Source: Virgibacillus proomii (lineage in GTDB: Bacteria; Bacillota; Bacilli; Bacillales; Amphibacillaceae). From it: DNA of 64,000 nucleotides. The stretch's first letter is position 1, and each line of letters starts with the position of its first letter. Below are positions 46,032 to 55,727 of this stretch, piece after piece. The notes under the pieces were generated by a model, which saw only the letters and a list, made by a program, of their open reading frames with translations, made no database searches and was not told where the DNA came from. The stretch lies in assembly GCF_900162615.1 (NCBI RefSeq), contig NZ_FUFN01000009.1, positions 406,452 through 470,451 of the forward strand, given 5' to 3'. Made by a program: the position numbers and the translations under genes.

Positions 46032-46090
46032 TAAAATGAAAAAGGACGCTTTCGCAAAAGTAAGAACTTTATACGAAGACGCCCTTTCAA
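46032..46090 (-). terminator. Possible terminator between groEL and the LysM remnant
   Basis: Minus strand GGGCGTCTTCG pairs imperfectly with CGAAAGCGTCC, followed by TTTTTCATTTT. A second hairpin (CAACATT with its complement) lies nearer groEL at about 46146-46190. Confidence 0.5.
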
Positions 46091-46194
46091 ACTTAATTTC
46101 TTAAAAATTGTTATTTTTATGTTATTTTTTAGGGTTTTGAACGGTTGCATATCCGCTTAAGATGTTGTTATATCAACATTCTTGAGTGGATTTA

Positions 46195-47829
46195 TTACAT
46201 CATGCCGCCCATTCCACCCATGCCGCCCATGTCAGGCATTCCGCCGCCAGCAGCATTTTCTTCTGGTTTGTCAGCTACTACTGCTTCAGTTGTTAGGAAC
46301 ATAGCTGCTACAGATGCAGCGTTTTGCAATGCAGAACGAGTAACTTTTGTTGGGTCAACAATACCTGTCTCAACCATGTCTACCCATTCATTTGTAGCTG
46401 CATTATATCCAACACCTACTTTTTCACCTTTTAGGCGTTCAACGATAAGTGAACCTTCAAGACCAGCATTTTGTGCAATTTGGCGAACTGGTTCTTCCAT
46501 AGCACGTAGTACAATATTTGCACCAGTAGCTTCATCACCTTCTAATTGAAGTTCACTTACTTTATGGTAGATATTCATAAATGCAGTACCACCACCGGCA
46601 ACAATACCTTCTTCTACTGCTGCACGAGTAGCGTTTAATGCATCTTCAATACGTAGTTTACGTTCTTTTAATTCTGTTTCAGTTGCTGCACCAACTTTAA
46701 TTACTGCTACTCCGCCAGCCAATTTAGCTAGACGCTCTTGTAGTTTTTCTTTATCAAAATCAGAAGTAGTTTCTTCAATTTGTGAGCGAATTTGTGCAAC
46801 ACGTCCAGAAATATCTTCAGGTTTTCCTGCACCTTCAACAATCGTTGTATCTTCTTTTGTAACGACTACTTTAGCAGCACGACCTAATTGATCCATTGTA
46901 GCACTCTTCAAGTCTAAACCAAGATCTTCTGTAATTACCTCTCCGCCAGTAAGTGTAGCAATGTCTTCAAGCATTGCTTTACGACGATCACCAAATCCAG
47001 GAGCTTTTACTGCTACTGCATTAAATGTTCCACGAAGTTTGTTCACAACTAATGTTGCTAATGCTTCACCTTCAACATCTTCAGCAATCAATAGAAGTGG
47101 TTTACCTTGCTGAACTACTTGTTCTAGTATTGGCAACACTTCTTGGATATTGCTGATCTTTTTATCTGTAATTAGAATATAAGGATCTTCTAGCACTGCT
47201 TCCATTTTATCTTGATCCGTTACCATGTATGGAGAAGCGTATCCGCGATCAAACTGCATCCCTTCTACTACTTCAAGCTCTGTATTGAATCCTTTTGACT
47301 CTTCAACGGTAATAACTCCATCTTTACCGACACGTTCCATAGCTTCAGAAATTAGATTTCCAACTTCCGCATCATCTGAAGAAACAGCAGCTACTTGAGC
47401 AATGGATTCTTTGCTTTCAATTGACTTAGAAATTGCTTTTAGTTCTTTAACTGCTACTTCTACAGCTTTTTCAATACCACGACGAACGCCTACTGGATTT
47501 GCTCCAGAAGCAACGTTTTTAAGGCCTTCACTAATCATGGATTGAGCTAATACTGTTGCTGTTGTAGTACCGTCCCCAGCAACATCATTTGTTTTGGAAG
47601 CAACTTCTGAAACAAGCTGAGCTCCCATATTTTCAAAATGATCTTCTAGCTCAATTTCTTTAGCAATTGTAACACCATCATTTGTAATTAGTGGTGAACC
47701 AAATTTTTTCTCTAATACAACGTTACGTCCCTTTGGTCCTAATGTTACTTTTACAGCATCCGCTAATGTATCAACACCACGTAGCATTGCTCTGCGTGCT
47801 TCTTCACTAAATTTAATTTCTTTAGCCAT
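46195..47829 (-). CDS. groEL: Chaperonin GroEL (60 kDa)
   Basis: 544 residues. Forms the double-ring ATP-driven folding chamber with GroES. All landmarks are present: KVTLGPKGRNVVLE near the start, the nucleotide-binding AGDGTTTATVLAQ (about 85-97), the AAVEEGIVAGGGTA segment (about 404-417) and the Gly/Met-rich tail ending GGMGGMGGMM. ATG with GAAGGAGGATATATATCG, 56 bp after groES. Confidence 0.98.
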   Translation of the reverse strand: MAKEIKFSEEARRAMLRGVDTLADAVKVTLGPKGRNVVLEKKFGSPLITNDGVTIAKEIELEDHFENMGAQLVSEVASKTNDVAGDGTTTATVLAQSMISEGLKNVASGANPVGVRRGIEKAVEVAVKELKAISKSIESKESIAQVAAVSSDDAEVGNLISEAMERVGKDGVITVEESKGFNTELEVVEGMQFDRGYASPYMVTDQDKMEAVLEDPYILITDKKISNIQEVLPILEQVVQQGKPLLLIAEDVEGEALATLVVNKLRGTFNAVAVKAPGFGDRRKAMLEDIATLTGGEVITEDLGLDLKSATMDQLGRAAKVVVTKEDTTIVEGAGKPEDISGRVAQIRSQIEETTSDFDKEKLQERLAKLAGGVAVIKVGAATETELKERKLRIEDALNATRAAVEEGIVAGGGTAFMNIYHKVSELQLEGDEATGANIVLRAMEEPVRQIAQNAGLEGSLIVERLKGEKVGVGYNAATNEWVDMVETGIVDPTKVTRSALQNAASVAAMFLTTEAVVADKPEENAAGGGMPDMGGMGGMGGMM

Positions 47830-47885
47830 CGATATATATCCTCCTTCAATTGTTTGTTTAAGTTAAGTATTTTTGTATATCTAGA

Positions 47886-48170
47886 TTAGCTTACTACAGC
47901 CAAGATGTCGTTTTCACGAAGAATTAAGTACTCTTTGCCTTCGTATTTAACTTCTGTGCCAGCAAATTTAGAGAAAATGATACGATCTCCTTCTTTTACT
48001 TCCAAGGCAATTTTTTCCCCATTTTCTGTTACACGACCAGAACCAACTGCAACAACTTTTCCTTCTTGAGGTTTTTCTTTTGCAGAGTCTGGAAGTACGA
48101 TACCGCTTGCAGTTTTCTCTTCTTGCTCGACAAGCTCGATAACAACGCGATCTCCTAGTGGTTTAATCAT
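47886..48170 (-). CDS. groES: Co-chaperonin GroES (10 kDa)
   Basis: 94 residues, the lid of the chaperonin. MIKPLGDRVVIELVE opening, mobile loop EEKTASGIVLPDSAKEKPQ, and KFAGTEVKYEGKEYLILRE close. ATG with AAGGAGGCTTTCTAC. First gene of the CIRCE-controlled groESL operon. Confidence 0.98.
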   Translation of the reverse strand: MIKPLGDRVVIELVEQEEKTASGIVLPDSAKEKPQEGKVVAVGSGRVTENGEKIALEVKEGDRIIFSKFAGTEVKYEGKEYLILRENDILAVVS

Positions 48171-48209
48171 GTAGAAAGCCTCCTTAATTCTATTATCATT
48201 TTTGTTTTG

Positions 48210-48236
48210 TTAGCACTCTATTCCGTCGAGTGCTAA
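48210..48236 (-). promoter_or_regulatory. CIRCE element (HrcA operator) of groESL
   Basis: Perfect TTAGCACTC (48210-48218), 9-bp spacer, GAGTGCTAA (48228-48236), between the promoter and groES. HrcA binding here represses the operon except under heat or folding stress. Confidence 0.97.
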
Positions 48237-48247
48237 TTCCACTTAAT

Positions 48248-48276
48248 ATGATAAATAATTATTGGAAAAAATGCAA
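48248..48276 (-). promoter_or_regulatory. SigA-type promoter of groESL
   Basis: Minus strand TTGCAT (48271-48276), 17 bp, TATCAT (48248-48253). Transcription would start just before the CIRCE element. Confidence 0.8.
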
Positions 48277-49052
48277 GCATGAAAGCATATTTTTTTATTT
48301 ATTTTAAGCATTTTTTTAAACAAGAGTTAATCAAGCCAGAGTTCTAAGATATAATCGTCCTTGAAAAACCGTGATGTATCGCTGTTGTCGTTTTCCTTAT
48401 CCTTTCTTCCTGAATGAATTGGACATTTAGATTATGTATCCTCTCACGGACCTTTAAAATACGAAAACCATTAGAAAAGGAAAAATTGGCATCTTTAAAA
48501 GGATTATAAATTCTACTTGAATCGCCTTAACGTTAGCACTAAAGTTTGATCCAGTCTAACGTAAGATGAAAATCGATATCTATTTTTGATGAACTGTTAA
48601 ACGTTCTCTTTAAAAATCTATTGATAAAATCATTCTATTATATGACATGAAGGATTTATGATAAAATAAAATGTACAAATTCATTTTATCGTTAATAGAC
48701 TAATTTATTCAAACATAAACTATTGGGGGATGCTATGAATGCTGAATGGCACCCAACTGATGCAGCTTGATTAAGATGTGTTTAATAATACACGTATTAC
48801 AATCGTTTTTTTAAACTTATGCCGTTATCAAAACTACACATCTTCTTTACATTAAAACTTACCTGTTCTGTTTAATATTGCTACGATTTTATCGCTTGTT
48901 ATCTTTGAACAAATTCATTTATTTATAGAAGATCAAAGACCAAAACATATAGTTACTTATGTGAAAACATATAATTTTTACAACGTTGAAATCAATCTGT
49001 ACAAAAAATTTTATACTTTGGATAACGTACAGGAAAAAGGAGTCGTTTTATT
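48277..49052. other. Intergenic region with repeat A and a repeat B fragment
   Basis: Repeat A at about 48357-48405 (CTTGAAAAACCGTGATG, TATCGCTGTTGTCG) runs into a B-like fragment (GAATTGGACATTTAG) to about 48450. The remainder holds no gene I recognise; an 11-codon frame at 48735 with a good GGGGG site is too short to call. Confidence 0.5.
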
Positions 49053-49757
49053 TTGCCAAAAAGATATTGGTGGGTCATTATCAGTTATATCCTTATGCAA
49101 TTTTCCGGAGTTGTTTTCGCCCCGATATTGTATAAATTATTTCCTGTTACTAAAGTGGAAGCTGTAAGCTATTGGTCCATAATTAGTTTTATATTAGGGG
49201 TTATTATTGTACTGCTCTTGATGAAGCCTGATATTAAAGAAGGTCTTCATCAGCGTGACCGTTTTTCTAAAACGCAGCTGATTCTCTGGACAATTTTAGG
49301 AGTGTTTATGGCTTTCTTCGCTCAATTCTTAGCCAATTTCATTCAAATAATGGTATTTGGAATTAAACCAGGATCGGAAAACACCCAAGCGATCATGGAC
49401 ATTACAAGAGCGACACCGTTATTTATGATTATTCCAATTTTTGCAGCACCAATATTGGAAGAAATTATTTTTCGAAAAATCATCTTTGGTACATTATATA
49501 AGCGAACAAATTTCTTAATTGCAGCAATCTTATCAGCAGTGATTTTTGGATTTATCCACCGTGAACCTCAACATATTTTGGTATATGCTTCTATGGGCTT
49601 AGTATTCGCTTATCTATATGTAGAGACAAAACGTATCATAGTGCCAATTATTGCTCACATGGCTATGAACGCTTTTGTTGTTATCTCACAATACAATATG
49701 GATCCTGCAGAAATTGAACGACAATTAAATAAGTTGCAGACCATCCTACATTTATAA
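49053..49757 (+). CDS. ydiL: CPBP-family intramembrane metalloprotease
   Basis: 234 residues, about seven to eight membrane helices. The three motifs of CAAX-protease/bacteriocin-processing (CPBP) enzymes are intact: EEIIFRKIIFG (about 144-154), FGFIHREPQH (about 170-179) and HMAMNAF (about 207-213). Position between groESL and ydiK/rex matches B. subtilis ydiL. TTG start with AAAAGGAG about 10 bp upstream. Substrate unknown. Confidence 0.88.
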   Translation: MPKRYWWVIISYILMQFSGVVFAPILYKLFPVTKVEAVSYWSIISFILGVIIVLLLMKPDIKEGLHQRDRFSKTQLILWTILGVFMAFFAQFLANFIQIMVFGIKPGSENTQAIMDITRATPLFMIIPIFAAPILEEIIFRKIIFGTLYKRTNFLIAAILSAVIFGFIHREPQHILVYASMGLVFAYLYVETKRIIVPIIAHMAMNAFVVISQYNMDPAEIERQLNKLQTILHL

Positions 49758-49944
49758 AGCGATTATATATACTTTTTTTAAGTAATTCTACTTGACATTC
49801 CAACATTACCAAGCAAAACGTTCTTTATTTCATCGTTATTAAGCTTTATGTTGATAAACAAAGATGAAAAGGTGTAGATGTTTTTACTAAATATAGCTTT
49901 AGCACCTTTCTTATCCACTAGCACTCAATATTTTAGAAAGCTAT

Positions 49945-50167
49945 CTTTTTTCTTATACGATAAAGTGAAACTTCATTTCGTGGAACACGGAATGTTAGTA
50001 CCACAAGGGTATGACCTAAAGGCCCTTGAACCAATCGGGCATTTAGGTGCCGTTTTCTCCCACTTACACCCTTTGCACGAACTCAAGCTCTTGAAGTGGG
50101 AGTCTTACGGCACCTTACATACGGTATAAGCCTAAAGTTTTATACTTTCCTATAGTGTAAGAAACAG
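49945..50167. repeat. Structured repeat B, copy 2 (MITE-like)
   Basis: Nearly identical to 1755-1995: same terminal repeats (TTTTTCTTATACGATAAAGT left; CTATAGTGTAAGAAAC right), same GGGTATGACC...GGCCCTTGAACCAATCGGGC core, and hairpin AGGTGCCGT (50045-50053) with ACGGCACCT (50107-50115). The inner stem CTCCCACTT/AAGTGGGAG differs from copy 1 but stays paired. Confidence 0.75.
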
Positions 50168-50279
50168 CTTGATTCTTTTAAATACGAACAATATGGTTAA
50201 ACCTATTATCATGTTTTCTTTTGGAAAGGGTTATGACAAAATCATATCGATAAATGTTTTTATTTTTGGAGGCTTTAAC

Positions 50280-50480
50280 ATGAAAATTTCACCCAAAACA
50301 ATGGGGATTATTTATTTTATAATGGGCATATTCTTTACCTATATTGCTATTTTAAGTGTAGAAGAAACAGTTTGGAATATCACAACCATTGTACTAGCAA
50401 TTTTTGCGACGCTTGAAATAGGAGTCACTATTCGTCTGTTGTCCATTCATTTTCGCTATAAAAATAAGAAGAAGGAATAG
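50280..50480 (+). CDS. ydiK: YdiK-family small membrane protein (DUF4305)
   Basis: 66 residues with two helices (about 9-25 and 32-53) and a Lys-rich tail. ATG 50280 is chosen because TTTGGAGGCTTTAAC precedes it; earlier in-frame sequence has no ribosome site. Small size and location beside ydiL and rex agree with B. subtilis ydiK. Function unknown. Confidence 0.82.
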   Translation: MKISPKTMGIIYFIMGIFFTYIAILSVEETVWNITTIVLAIFATLEIGVTIRLLSIHFRYKNKKKE

Positions 50481-50739
50481 CGGTTAACAGCTCTATTCTT
50501 TCTTCTTATTTTTTCCTATATTTACTACAAGGAAAATCAATTCGTATGTAGTAAGAACAAAAGTTCAGGGGCGCGGTTAGCGACCCGTACAAACGGCAGA
50601 TCTTCTAAAACAAATATAAATTCCTTCCTAGATAATAAAACATTATAACGATTAATAACTGCATATCTATTTAGCATGACTATTCTAGTTTATCGTCAAC
50701 TAATTAGATTTTCTCCATTATCTTCAAGAATAAATAACT

Positions 50740-51396
50740 TTATTTTGCTTCCTCATCTTCTTCTGTCACTAATGGATAATGCTTTAAGAAATACACAAGT
50801 GCTTGCAGCTCTACTGCTAAATCAATATGGTGAACACGAATATGCTTAGGTACCGTAATTCGTGCAGGAGTAAAATTCAAAATACCCTCGATACCATGTT
50901 CTACTAAACGTTCTGTCATTCCTTGAGCTTCACCTGCTGGGATCGTAAGAATGGCAACATGAATATCTCCTAATTTATGCTCTAATTCATCGATGTGGTA
51001 TACTGGAACATCGCTAATCGTCTTACCAACTTTTTCAGGGTCACTATCAAAAGCCATTTTGATTTTAATATTATTATTTTTCATAAAGTTATAATGTAAA
51101 AAAGCAGTACCCAAATTACCAACACCAATCAGGGCTACTTCCGTTACTTCATCTTGATCTAGAGTTTTACGAAAAAATTCAAGTAAGTATTCTACGTTAT
51201 ATCCATATCCTTTTTTGCCCAATGCACCGAAATAAGAGAAGTCTCTCCGGATTGTGGCCGAATCAACTTTTACTGCATCACTAAGCTCCTTAGAAGACAC
51301 ACGCTTCTTTCCTTGGTGGTTTAAATTATTAATAAATCGATAATACAGGGGCAATCGTTTTGCAGTTGCTTGAGGTATTTTGTTTTGTTCCATCAT
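50740..51396 (-). CDS. rex: Redox-sensing transcriptional repressor Rex
   Basis: 218 residues. N-terminal winged helix (about 1-80: ATAKRLPLYYRFINNL, SKELSDAVKVDSATIRRDFS) and C-terminal Rossmann domain with VALIGVGNLGTAFLHY binding NAD(H). Releases DNA when NADH rises, de-repressing fermentation and respiration genes. ATG 51396 is chosen from AAAAGGAGAAGAAAAAG; the earlier frame to 51459 is not needed. Divergent from the ABC-F gene, as in relatives. Confidence 0.94.
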   Translation of the reverse strand: MMEQNKIPQATAKRLPLYYRFINNLNHQGKKRVSSKELSDAVKVDSATIRRDFSYFGALGKKGYGYNVEYLLEFFRKTLDQDEVTEVALIGVGNLGTAFLHYNFMKNNNIKIKMAFDSDPEKVGKTISDVPVYHIDELEHKLGDIHVAILTIPAGEAQGMTERLVEHGIEGILNFTPARITVPKHIRVHHIDLAVELQALVYFLKHYPLVTEEDEEAK

Positions 51397-51459
51397 TCTT
51401 TTTCTTCTCCTTTTCGTTAGATTTGTATAATCTTTCACTTTAAAATAAAGCATCTTCAT

Positions 51460-52020
51460 ACAAATGTAAAAGAAACTATTTTTTAGGAATTACTCTATTA
51501 TGTATCGCTTACATAATAATGTAATTCTTTTACAAACTAAATTTCTTACTTAAAACAGGACGGTTTATTCAGAGTCCTATACTTTTACTTGTGTTTCGTA
51601 TGCTAAAGAATAAAAATACGAAATGAATCTTCATTCATTTTAAGCCTGCACGCTTAATAAAGCATTTGGTATACAAGAAGTTTTTACCCCCCTCTAGTAA
51701 TAGAATACCATAATTGCTCACTCTACTATGTTCTCTATTTAAGCAAATTTTCACAATAGAAGTCTCTTTCGATATTACCATGAAAGTATCTTCTGTTAAT
51801 CGAGACGGACGTAATCAAGTTCCACCTGCATCACGCTGTGGTAATTTTGTTCTTCCTTCTACTTTCTGCTTTATCATTTGTAAGATAAAAAAATCTCACA
51901 AAATAAAATTTAAGTCATACATACTAGATCCATATTTCTATTCTAGCAGAAAACTGGAAATAAGTCGTGACCTAGTTCACAATTATATTGATTATATTTA
52001 GTAAAGTAAGATACACTAGG
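51460..52020. other. rex-ydiF divergent intergenic region
   Basis: No intact gene. A palindrome TTGTAAGAT-N6-ATCTCACAA (51878-51901) stands out but does not match the Rex-site spacing. B. subtilis has moaC and tat genes in this interval; they are absent here. Confidence 0.45.
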
Positions 52021-52040
52021 GGAGATGAGGTGAACATTAT

Positions 52041-53972
52041 ATGATATTAATGCAAATAAATGGGCTTTATAAATCTTTTGGTGCTGATGAAATTTTATCA
52101 AATATAAAACTAGAAGTAAAAGACAATGATCGAATTGCAATTGTAGGCAGAAACGGTTCTGGTAAATCGACATTGCTGAAAATCATGGCTGGAGAATTGA
52201 GCTATGATCAAGGCGAATTAATCATGCCAAAAGGTTTAACAATTGGTTATTTATCACAGCACGTGGGGATAGAATCGGAAAAAACGATTTGGCAAGAGAT
52301 GCTTGATGTATTTTCTGAATTACGTAAGCAAGAAGCTGAACTAAGGAAGCTGGAAAAGCAGATGCAACAAGCTGGAAACCAAACAGAAGAAGCCTATCAA
52401 AAGTTATTACATGAATATGATCATCTTCAACATACATTTGAACAAAATGGTGGTTATACTTACGAAGCAGAAATGAAATCTGTGTTAACAGGGTTGGCAT
52501 TTGATAAATTTGATTATGACACTCCAATCCAGACATTAAGTGGTGGACAGAAAACACGTCTTTCGCTAGGAAAACTACTGCTAAAAAAGCCGAAATTACT
52601 CATTTTGGACGAGCCAACAAACCATTTAGATATTGAGACATTAAACTGGCTGGAAAACTACTTAATTGGCTACCCTGGTGCCGTTGTAGTGGTATCACAT
52701 GATCGTTATTTTCTGGATAAAACCGTATCCATCGTTTATGAAATAGCACGTCACCAAACTAAGCGCTATATTGGTACGTATAGTAAATACTTAGAACAAA
52801 AGGCGCTTGATTTTGAAAGAGAATTAAAAGAATATGAAAAGCAACAGACAGAAATTAAAAAAATGGAAGAATTTATTCAGCGAAATATTGTGCGCGCTTC
52901 TACCACAAAGCGTGCTCAGAGTAGACGTAAACAGTTAGAAAAAATGGAGAAGCTGAATCGTCCCCTTGGAGATGAGGCCTCTGCTGCTTTTTCATTTCAA
53001 ATTAATCGGCGCAGTGGAAATGATGTGCTGAAAGTAAACGAGCTTGCCTTTTGCTACCCAGGTGAACAGGAATACTTATTTCAACACGTCCATTTACAAA
53101 TAAATCGAGGCGAGCGAATTGCTCTTGTTGGACCAAACGGGGTAGGAAAGACGACGCTTTTAAAAATAATTATTGGTAAACTTAAAGCTAGTCAAGGTAG
53201 CGTTCAGCTAGGTACAAACGTTCAAATCGGTTATTACGATCAAGAACAGGCAGACTTACATTCCACCAAGACAGTGCTGATGGAACTATGGGATGATTAC
53301 CCAACGATGAACGAAAAAGATATACGTACTGTATTGGGAAACTTTCTTTTTTCAGGGGATGATGTGTTAAAGCCTGTGCAAGCACTAAGTGGTGGGGAAA
53401 AGGCACGATTGGCATTAGCTAAATTAATGTTGCAAAAAGCAAATCTATTGATCTTAGACGAACCAACAAACCATTTAGATATTGATAGTAAGGAAGTGCT
53501 GGAAGCGGCATTAATGGATTTCCCGGGAAGTATTTTATTTGTTTCTCATGATCGATACTTCATAAATAAAATTGCTGACCAAGTTGCCGAGTTACAAAAA
53601 CACAAAACCACTGTCTATTTGGGAGACTATGATTATTATTTAGAAAAAAAAGCAGAAGAAGCAGAAATAAAACGTCTGGAGAAGATACAGCAACAAGTTG
53701 TGCTAAAAGAAAAACCTGTAAAAGAAACGAAGCGTAACTATGAGCGGGATAAGCAAATTCAACGAGAACAGCGAAAAAAAAGAAGACGAATTGCAGCACT
53801 GGAAGAAAAAATTGAAGCACTTGAAATAGAAATTAAACAATTAGAAAAGAGCATGGAAAGTCCTGAAATTTATCAAGATCATGAAAAAGCATTGGAGTTA
53901 TCCAATGAGACGAACAAGCGAAAGCAAACAGTAGAACAGCTCATGGAGGAATGGGCTGAACTGCAAGAATAA
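52041..53972 (+). CDS. ydiF: ABC-F family ribosome-associated ATPase
   Basis: 643 residues. Two ATPase domains without membrane spans: first with GRNGSGKSTLLK, LSGGQKTRLSLGKLL and ILDEPTNHLDIET; second with GPNGVGKTTLLK, LSGGEKARLALAKLM and ILDEPTNHLDIDS. A charged linker (about 230-300) and a C-terminal coiled coil (about 560-643) complete the ABC-F plan. Such proteins act on the ribosomal E/P-site region; this one is the YdiF type by position. ATG with GATGAGGTGAAC. Confidence 0.9.
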   Translation: MILMQINGLYKSFGADEILSNIKLEVKDNDRIAIVGRNGSGKSTLLKIMAGELSYDQGELIMPKGLTIGYLSQHVGIESEKTIWQEMLDVFSELRKQEAELRKLEKQMQQAGNQTEEAYQKLLHEYDHLQHTFEQNGGYTYEAEMKSVLTGLAFDKFDYDTPIQTLSGGQKTRLSLGKLLLKKPKLLILDEPTNHLDIETLNWLENYLIGYPGAVVVVSHDRYFLDKTVSIVYEIARHQTKRYIGTYSKYLEQKALDFERELKEYEKQQTEIKKMEEFIQRNIVRASTTKRAQSRRKQLEKMEKLNRPLGDEASAAFSFQINRRSGNDVLKVNELAFCYPGEQEYLFQHVHLQINRGERIALVGPNGVGKTTLLKIIIGKLKASQGSVQLGTNVQIGYYDQEQADLHSTKTVLMELWDDYPTMNEKDIRTVLGNFLFSGDDVLKPVQALSGGEKARLALAKLMLQKANLLILDEPTNHLDIDSKEVLEAALMDFPGSILFVSHDRYFINKIADQVAELQKHKTTVYLGDYDYYLEKKAEEAEIKRLEKIQQQVVLKEKPVKETKRNYERDKQIQREQRKKRRRIAALEEKIEALEIEIKQLEKSMESPEIYQDHEKALELSNETNKRKQTVEQLMEEWAELQE

Positions 53973-54260
53973 ATTAAAAATCTATCTATAATGAAATAAA
54001 GTAGGATTGATATTATAAATTGTACCGCATTGGGATGTCTACGCCCACATTGTTCTATTTAACTAAATAATTGATAGTTTTAAACATAACATTTACGTTT
54101 GCACACCAATTAAAACTCCATTAATTTTCTATTTAATGAAAGTATAGTTACTTTAGACCTTGTTTTAGCATATCCTAAATAATCTCGGTAATATTCTGCC
54201 ATTTTAAACTTCAACTAAGTCCAAAGTATGATAACTTTGGGCTAGCTCCGCATTCCAATA

Positions 54261-54321
54261 AAAATGCTCCCATATAAGTAAGCGAGCTATTATATAACCT
54301 GCTTACCTAAAAGGGAGCATT
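54261..54321 (-). terminator. Terminator of the rodA-type gene
   Basis: AATGCTCCC (54263-54271) pairs with GGGAGCATT (54313-54321), with GTAAGC/GCTTAC inside; read leftward it ends in TTTTTATT. Confidence 0.8.
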
Positions 54322-54339
54322 ACACTTTATCCACAAGGT

Positions 54340-55527
54340 TTATTTAAATAAATAGTCATTTTGTATCGAGTTTTCAACAGCAATTCGATATATGATTCCT
54401 AATCCTAGCATCGTGGACAACACCGAGCTTCCGCCATAACTTATTAACAATAATGGAATGCCTGTAACCGGCATAATTCCTAATGCCATTCCAATATTTT
54501 GAAATACATGAATAAGCATTAAGCTCATATAACCAAAACAAACATATGCCGCAAAGGTTGAGTGCTTATAAATAGATAAACCAAGCATGACTAGTTTATA
54601 CAACAGTATAAAATAAAGAAAAACAACAAAAGCACTACCAACAAAGCCAAAGCTTTCCCCGATAATGGCAAAGATAAAATCGGTTTGGGCCTCTGGAAAG
54701 GATACTTGCTGATTTCCTATTCCTTTTCCAAATAATTGCCCGGAACCTAACGCCATAAAAGCCTGTTCAAAATGCCATTTTGCATCACTGGTTTGCTGCG
54801 CTGGATCAAACCAGGTCATAATTCGGTCAATTTGATAAGCATTACTTTTACCGACAATTTCCTTTGCTAAATCCGGAAATTTTACGATAAACGTCAATAT
54901 TCCTCCGATAAAAGCAGAAATACTTGCAATTAAAGTAGCCAAAATTTTCCAGTTAATACCTGATAAAATAATAAGAATCCCTGCTATAAATAAATACACC
55001 ATTGAAGTCCCAAAATCAGGCTGTTTCATAATTAATAATACTGGTGCAGCAACAATGGCCAAAATTTTCAAAAGCAGCTGAATATCTGATTTTATATGAC
55101 TTACTTGAAATTTTTCTTTATGCTTTTGAATGATCGCAGCCATATACATGATCGTTGTTACTTTAGTAAACTCCGATGGTTGTAATGACAGACCAGGAAG
55201 CGTAAACCAGCTTTTCGATCCATTAACCGGTTTCGCTATACTAGCCGGACTTATTAATAAGATGACAAGTACAAGTAAACCAGCTATATAAACGTATAAG
55301 CTTGCTTTATACAGTTGTTCCACATCGAGGTATTGAATGGCTGCAACAATCCCGACCCCCACTACAAACCATACAATTTGCTGTAACACAAAGTTCTTAC
55401 CGTCATATTGTTCTAATTGCTGCGCATTATAAATAGATAGTAAGCTTACACAAACAAACAGAATAAATAATGTAATTAAATCTGTTTGTACATAAAAAGA
55501 TTGCTTTTTAGTCAATGTTATCACCAA
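54340..55527 (-). CDS. FtsW/RodA/SpoVE-family peptidoglycan glycosyltransferase (RodA-like)
   Basis: 395 residues, about ten membrane helices, SEDS family. Motifs: PVNGSKSWFTLPGLSLQPSE in the first extracellular loop, WFDPAQQTSDAKWHFEQAFM, GSGQLFGKGIGN, PEAQTDFIFAIIGE with the essential Asp, and PVTGIPLLLISYGGSS near the C-terminus. RodA extends the cylindrical wall. The start is uncertain: TTG 55527, GTG 55524 and TTG 55515 all begin near the first helix, with GGTGAT best placed for the last. It separates ydiF from tsaD, which are adjacent in B. subtilis. Confidence 0.88.
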   Translation of the reverse strand: MVITLTKKQSFYVQTDLITLFILFVCVSLLSIYNAQQLEQYDGKNFVLQQIVWFVVGVGIVAAIQYLDVEQLYKASLYVYIAGLLVLVILLISPASIAKPVNGSKSWFTLPGLSLQPSEFTKVTTIMYMAAIIQKHKEKFQVSHIKSDIQLLLKILAIVAAPVLLIMKQPDFGTSMVYLFIAGILIILSGINWKILATLIASISAFIGGILTFIVKFPDLAKEIVGKSNAYQIDRIMTWFDPAQQTSDAKWHFEQAFMALGSGQLFGKGIGNQQVSFPEAQTDFIFAIIGESFGFVGSAFVVFLYFILLYKLVMLGLSIYKHSTFAAYVCFGYMSLMLIHVFQNIGMALGIMPVTGIPLLLISYGGSSVLSTMLGLGIIYRIAVENSIQNDYLFK

Positions 55528-55552
55528 ATTTCTAAATTACTCTATCTACAAC

Positions 55553-55727
55553 TTATCCACAAACTGAAATTATTAATACCTAGACTAAGATAAAAGCTTT
55601 TTGAAAAGTTATACACATTATCCACAAAAATATCCCGTGTTATCCACAGAAGTTATCCACTCTATACCCCCTTTTACACTAGGGTTTCTCTCGTTATATG
55701 AACAAGCCTGTGGATTAGTGTGGATTA
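55553..55727. promoter_or_regulatory. DnaA-box cluster
   Basis: TTATCCACA at 55553-55561, 55618-55626 and 55640-55648; TTATACACA at 55609-55617; one-mismatch boxes TTATCCACT at 55653-55661 and TGTGGATTA at 55709-55717 and 55719-55727. Four fit TTATNCACA exactly. This density in 175 bp far exceeds chance and marks a DnaA-binding region. Confidence 0.85.

Noticed and set aside
48735..48770. 11-codon frame with a strong GGGGG ribosome site
   Set aside because: Too short to support; no conserved context or regulated gene directly downstream.
51878..51901. Palindrome TTGTAAGAT-N6-ATCTCACAA considered as a Rex operator
   Set aside because: Rex sites are TTGTGAA-N6-TTCACAA; here the matching outer arms are 10 bp apart and the inner bases differ.
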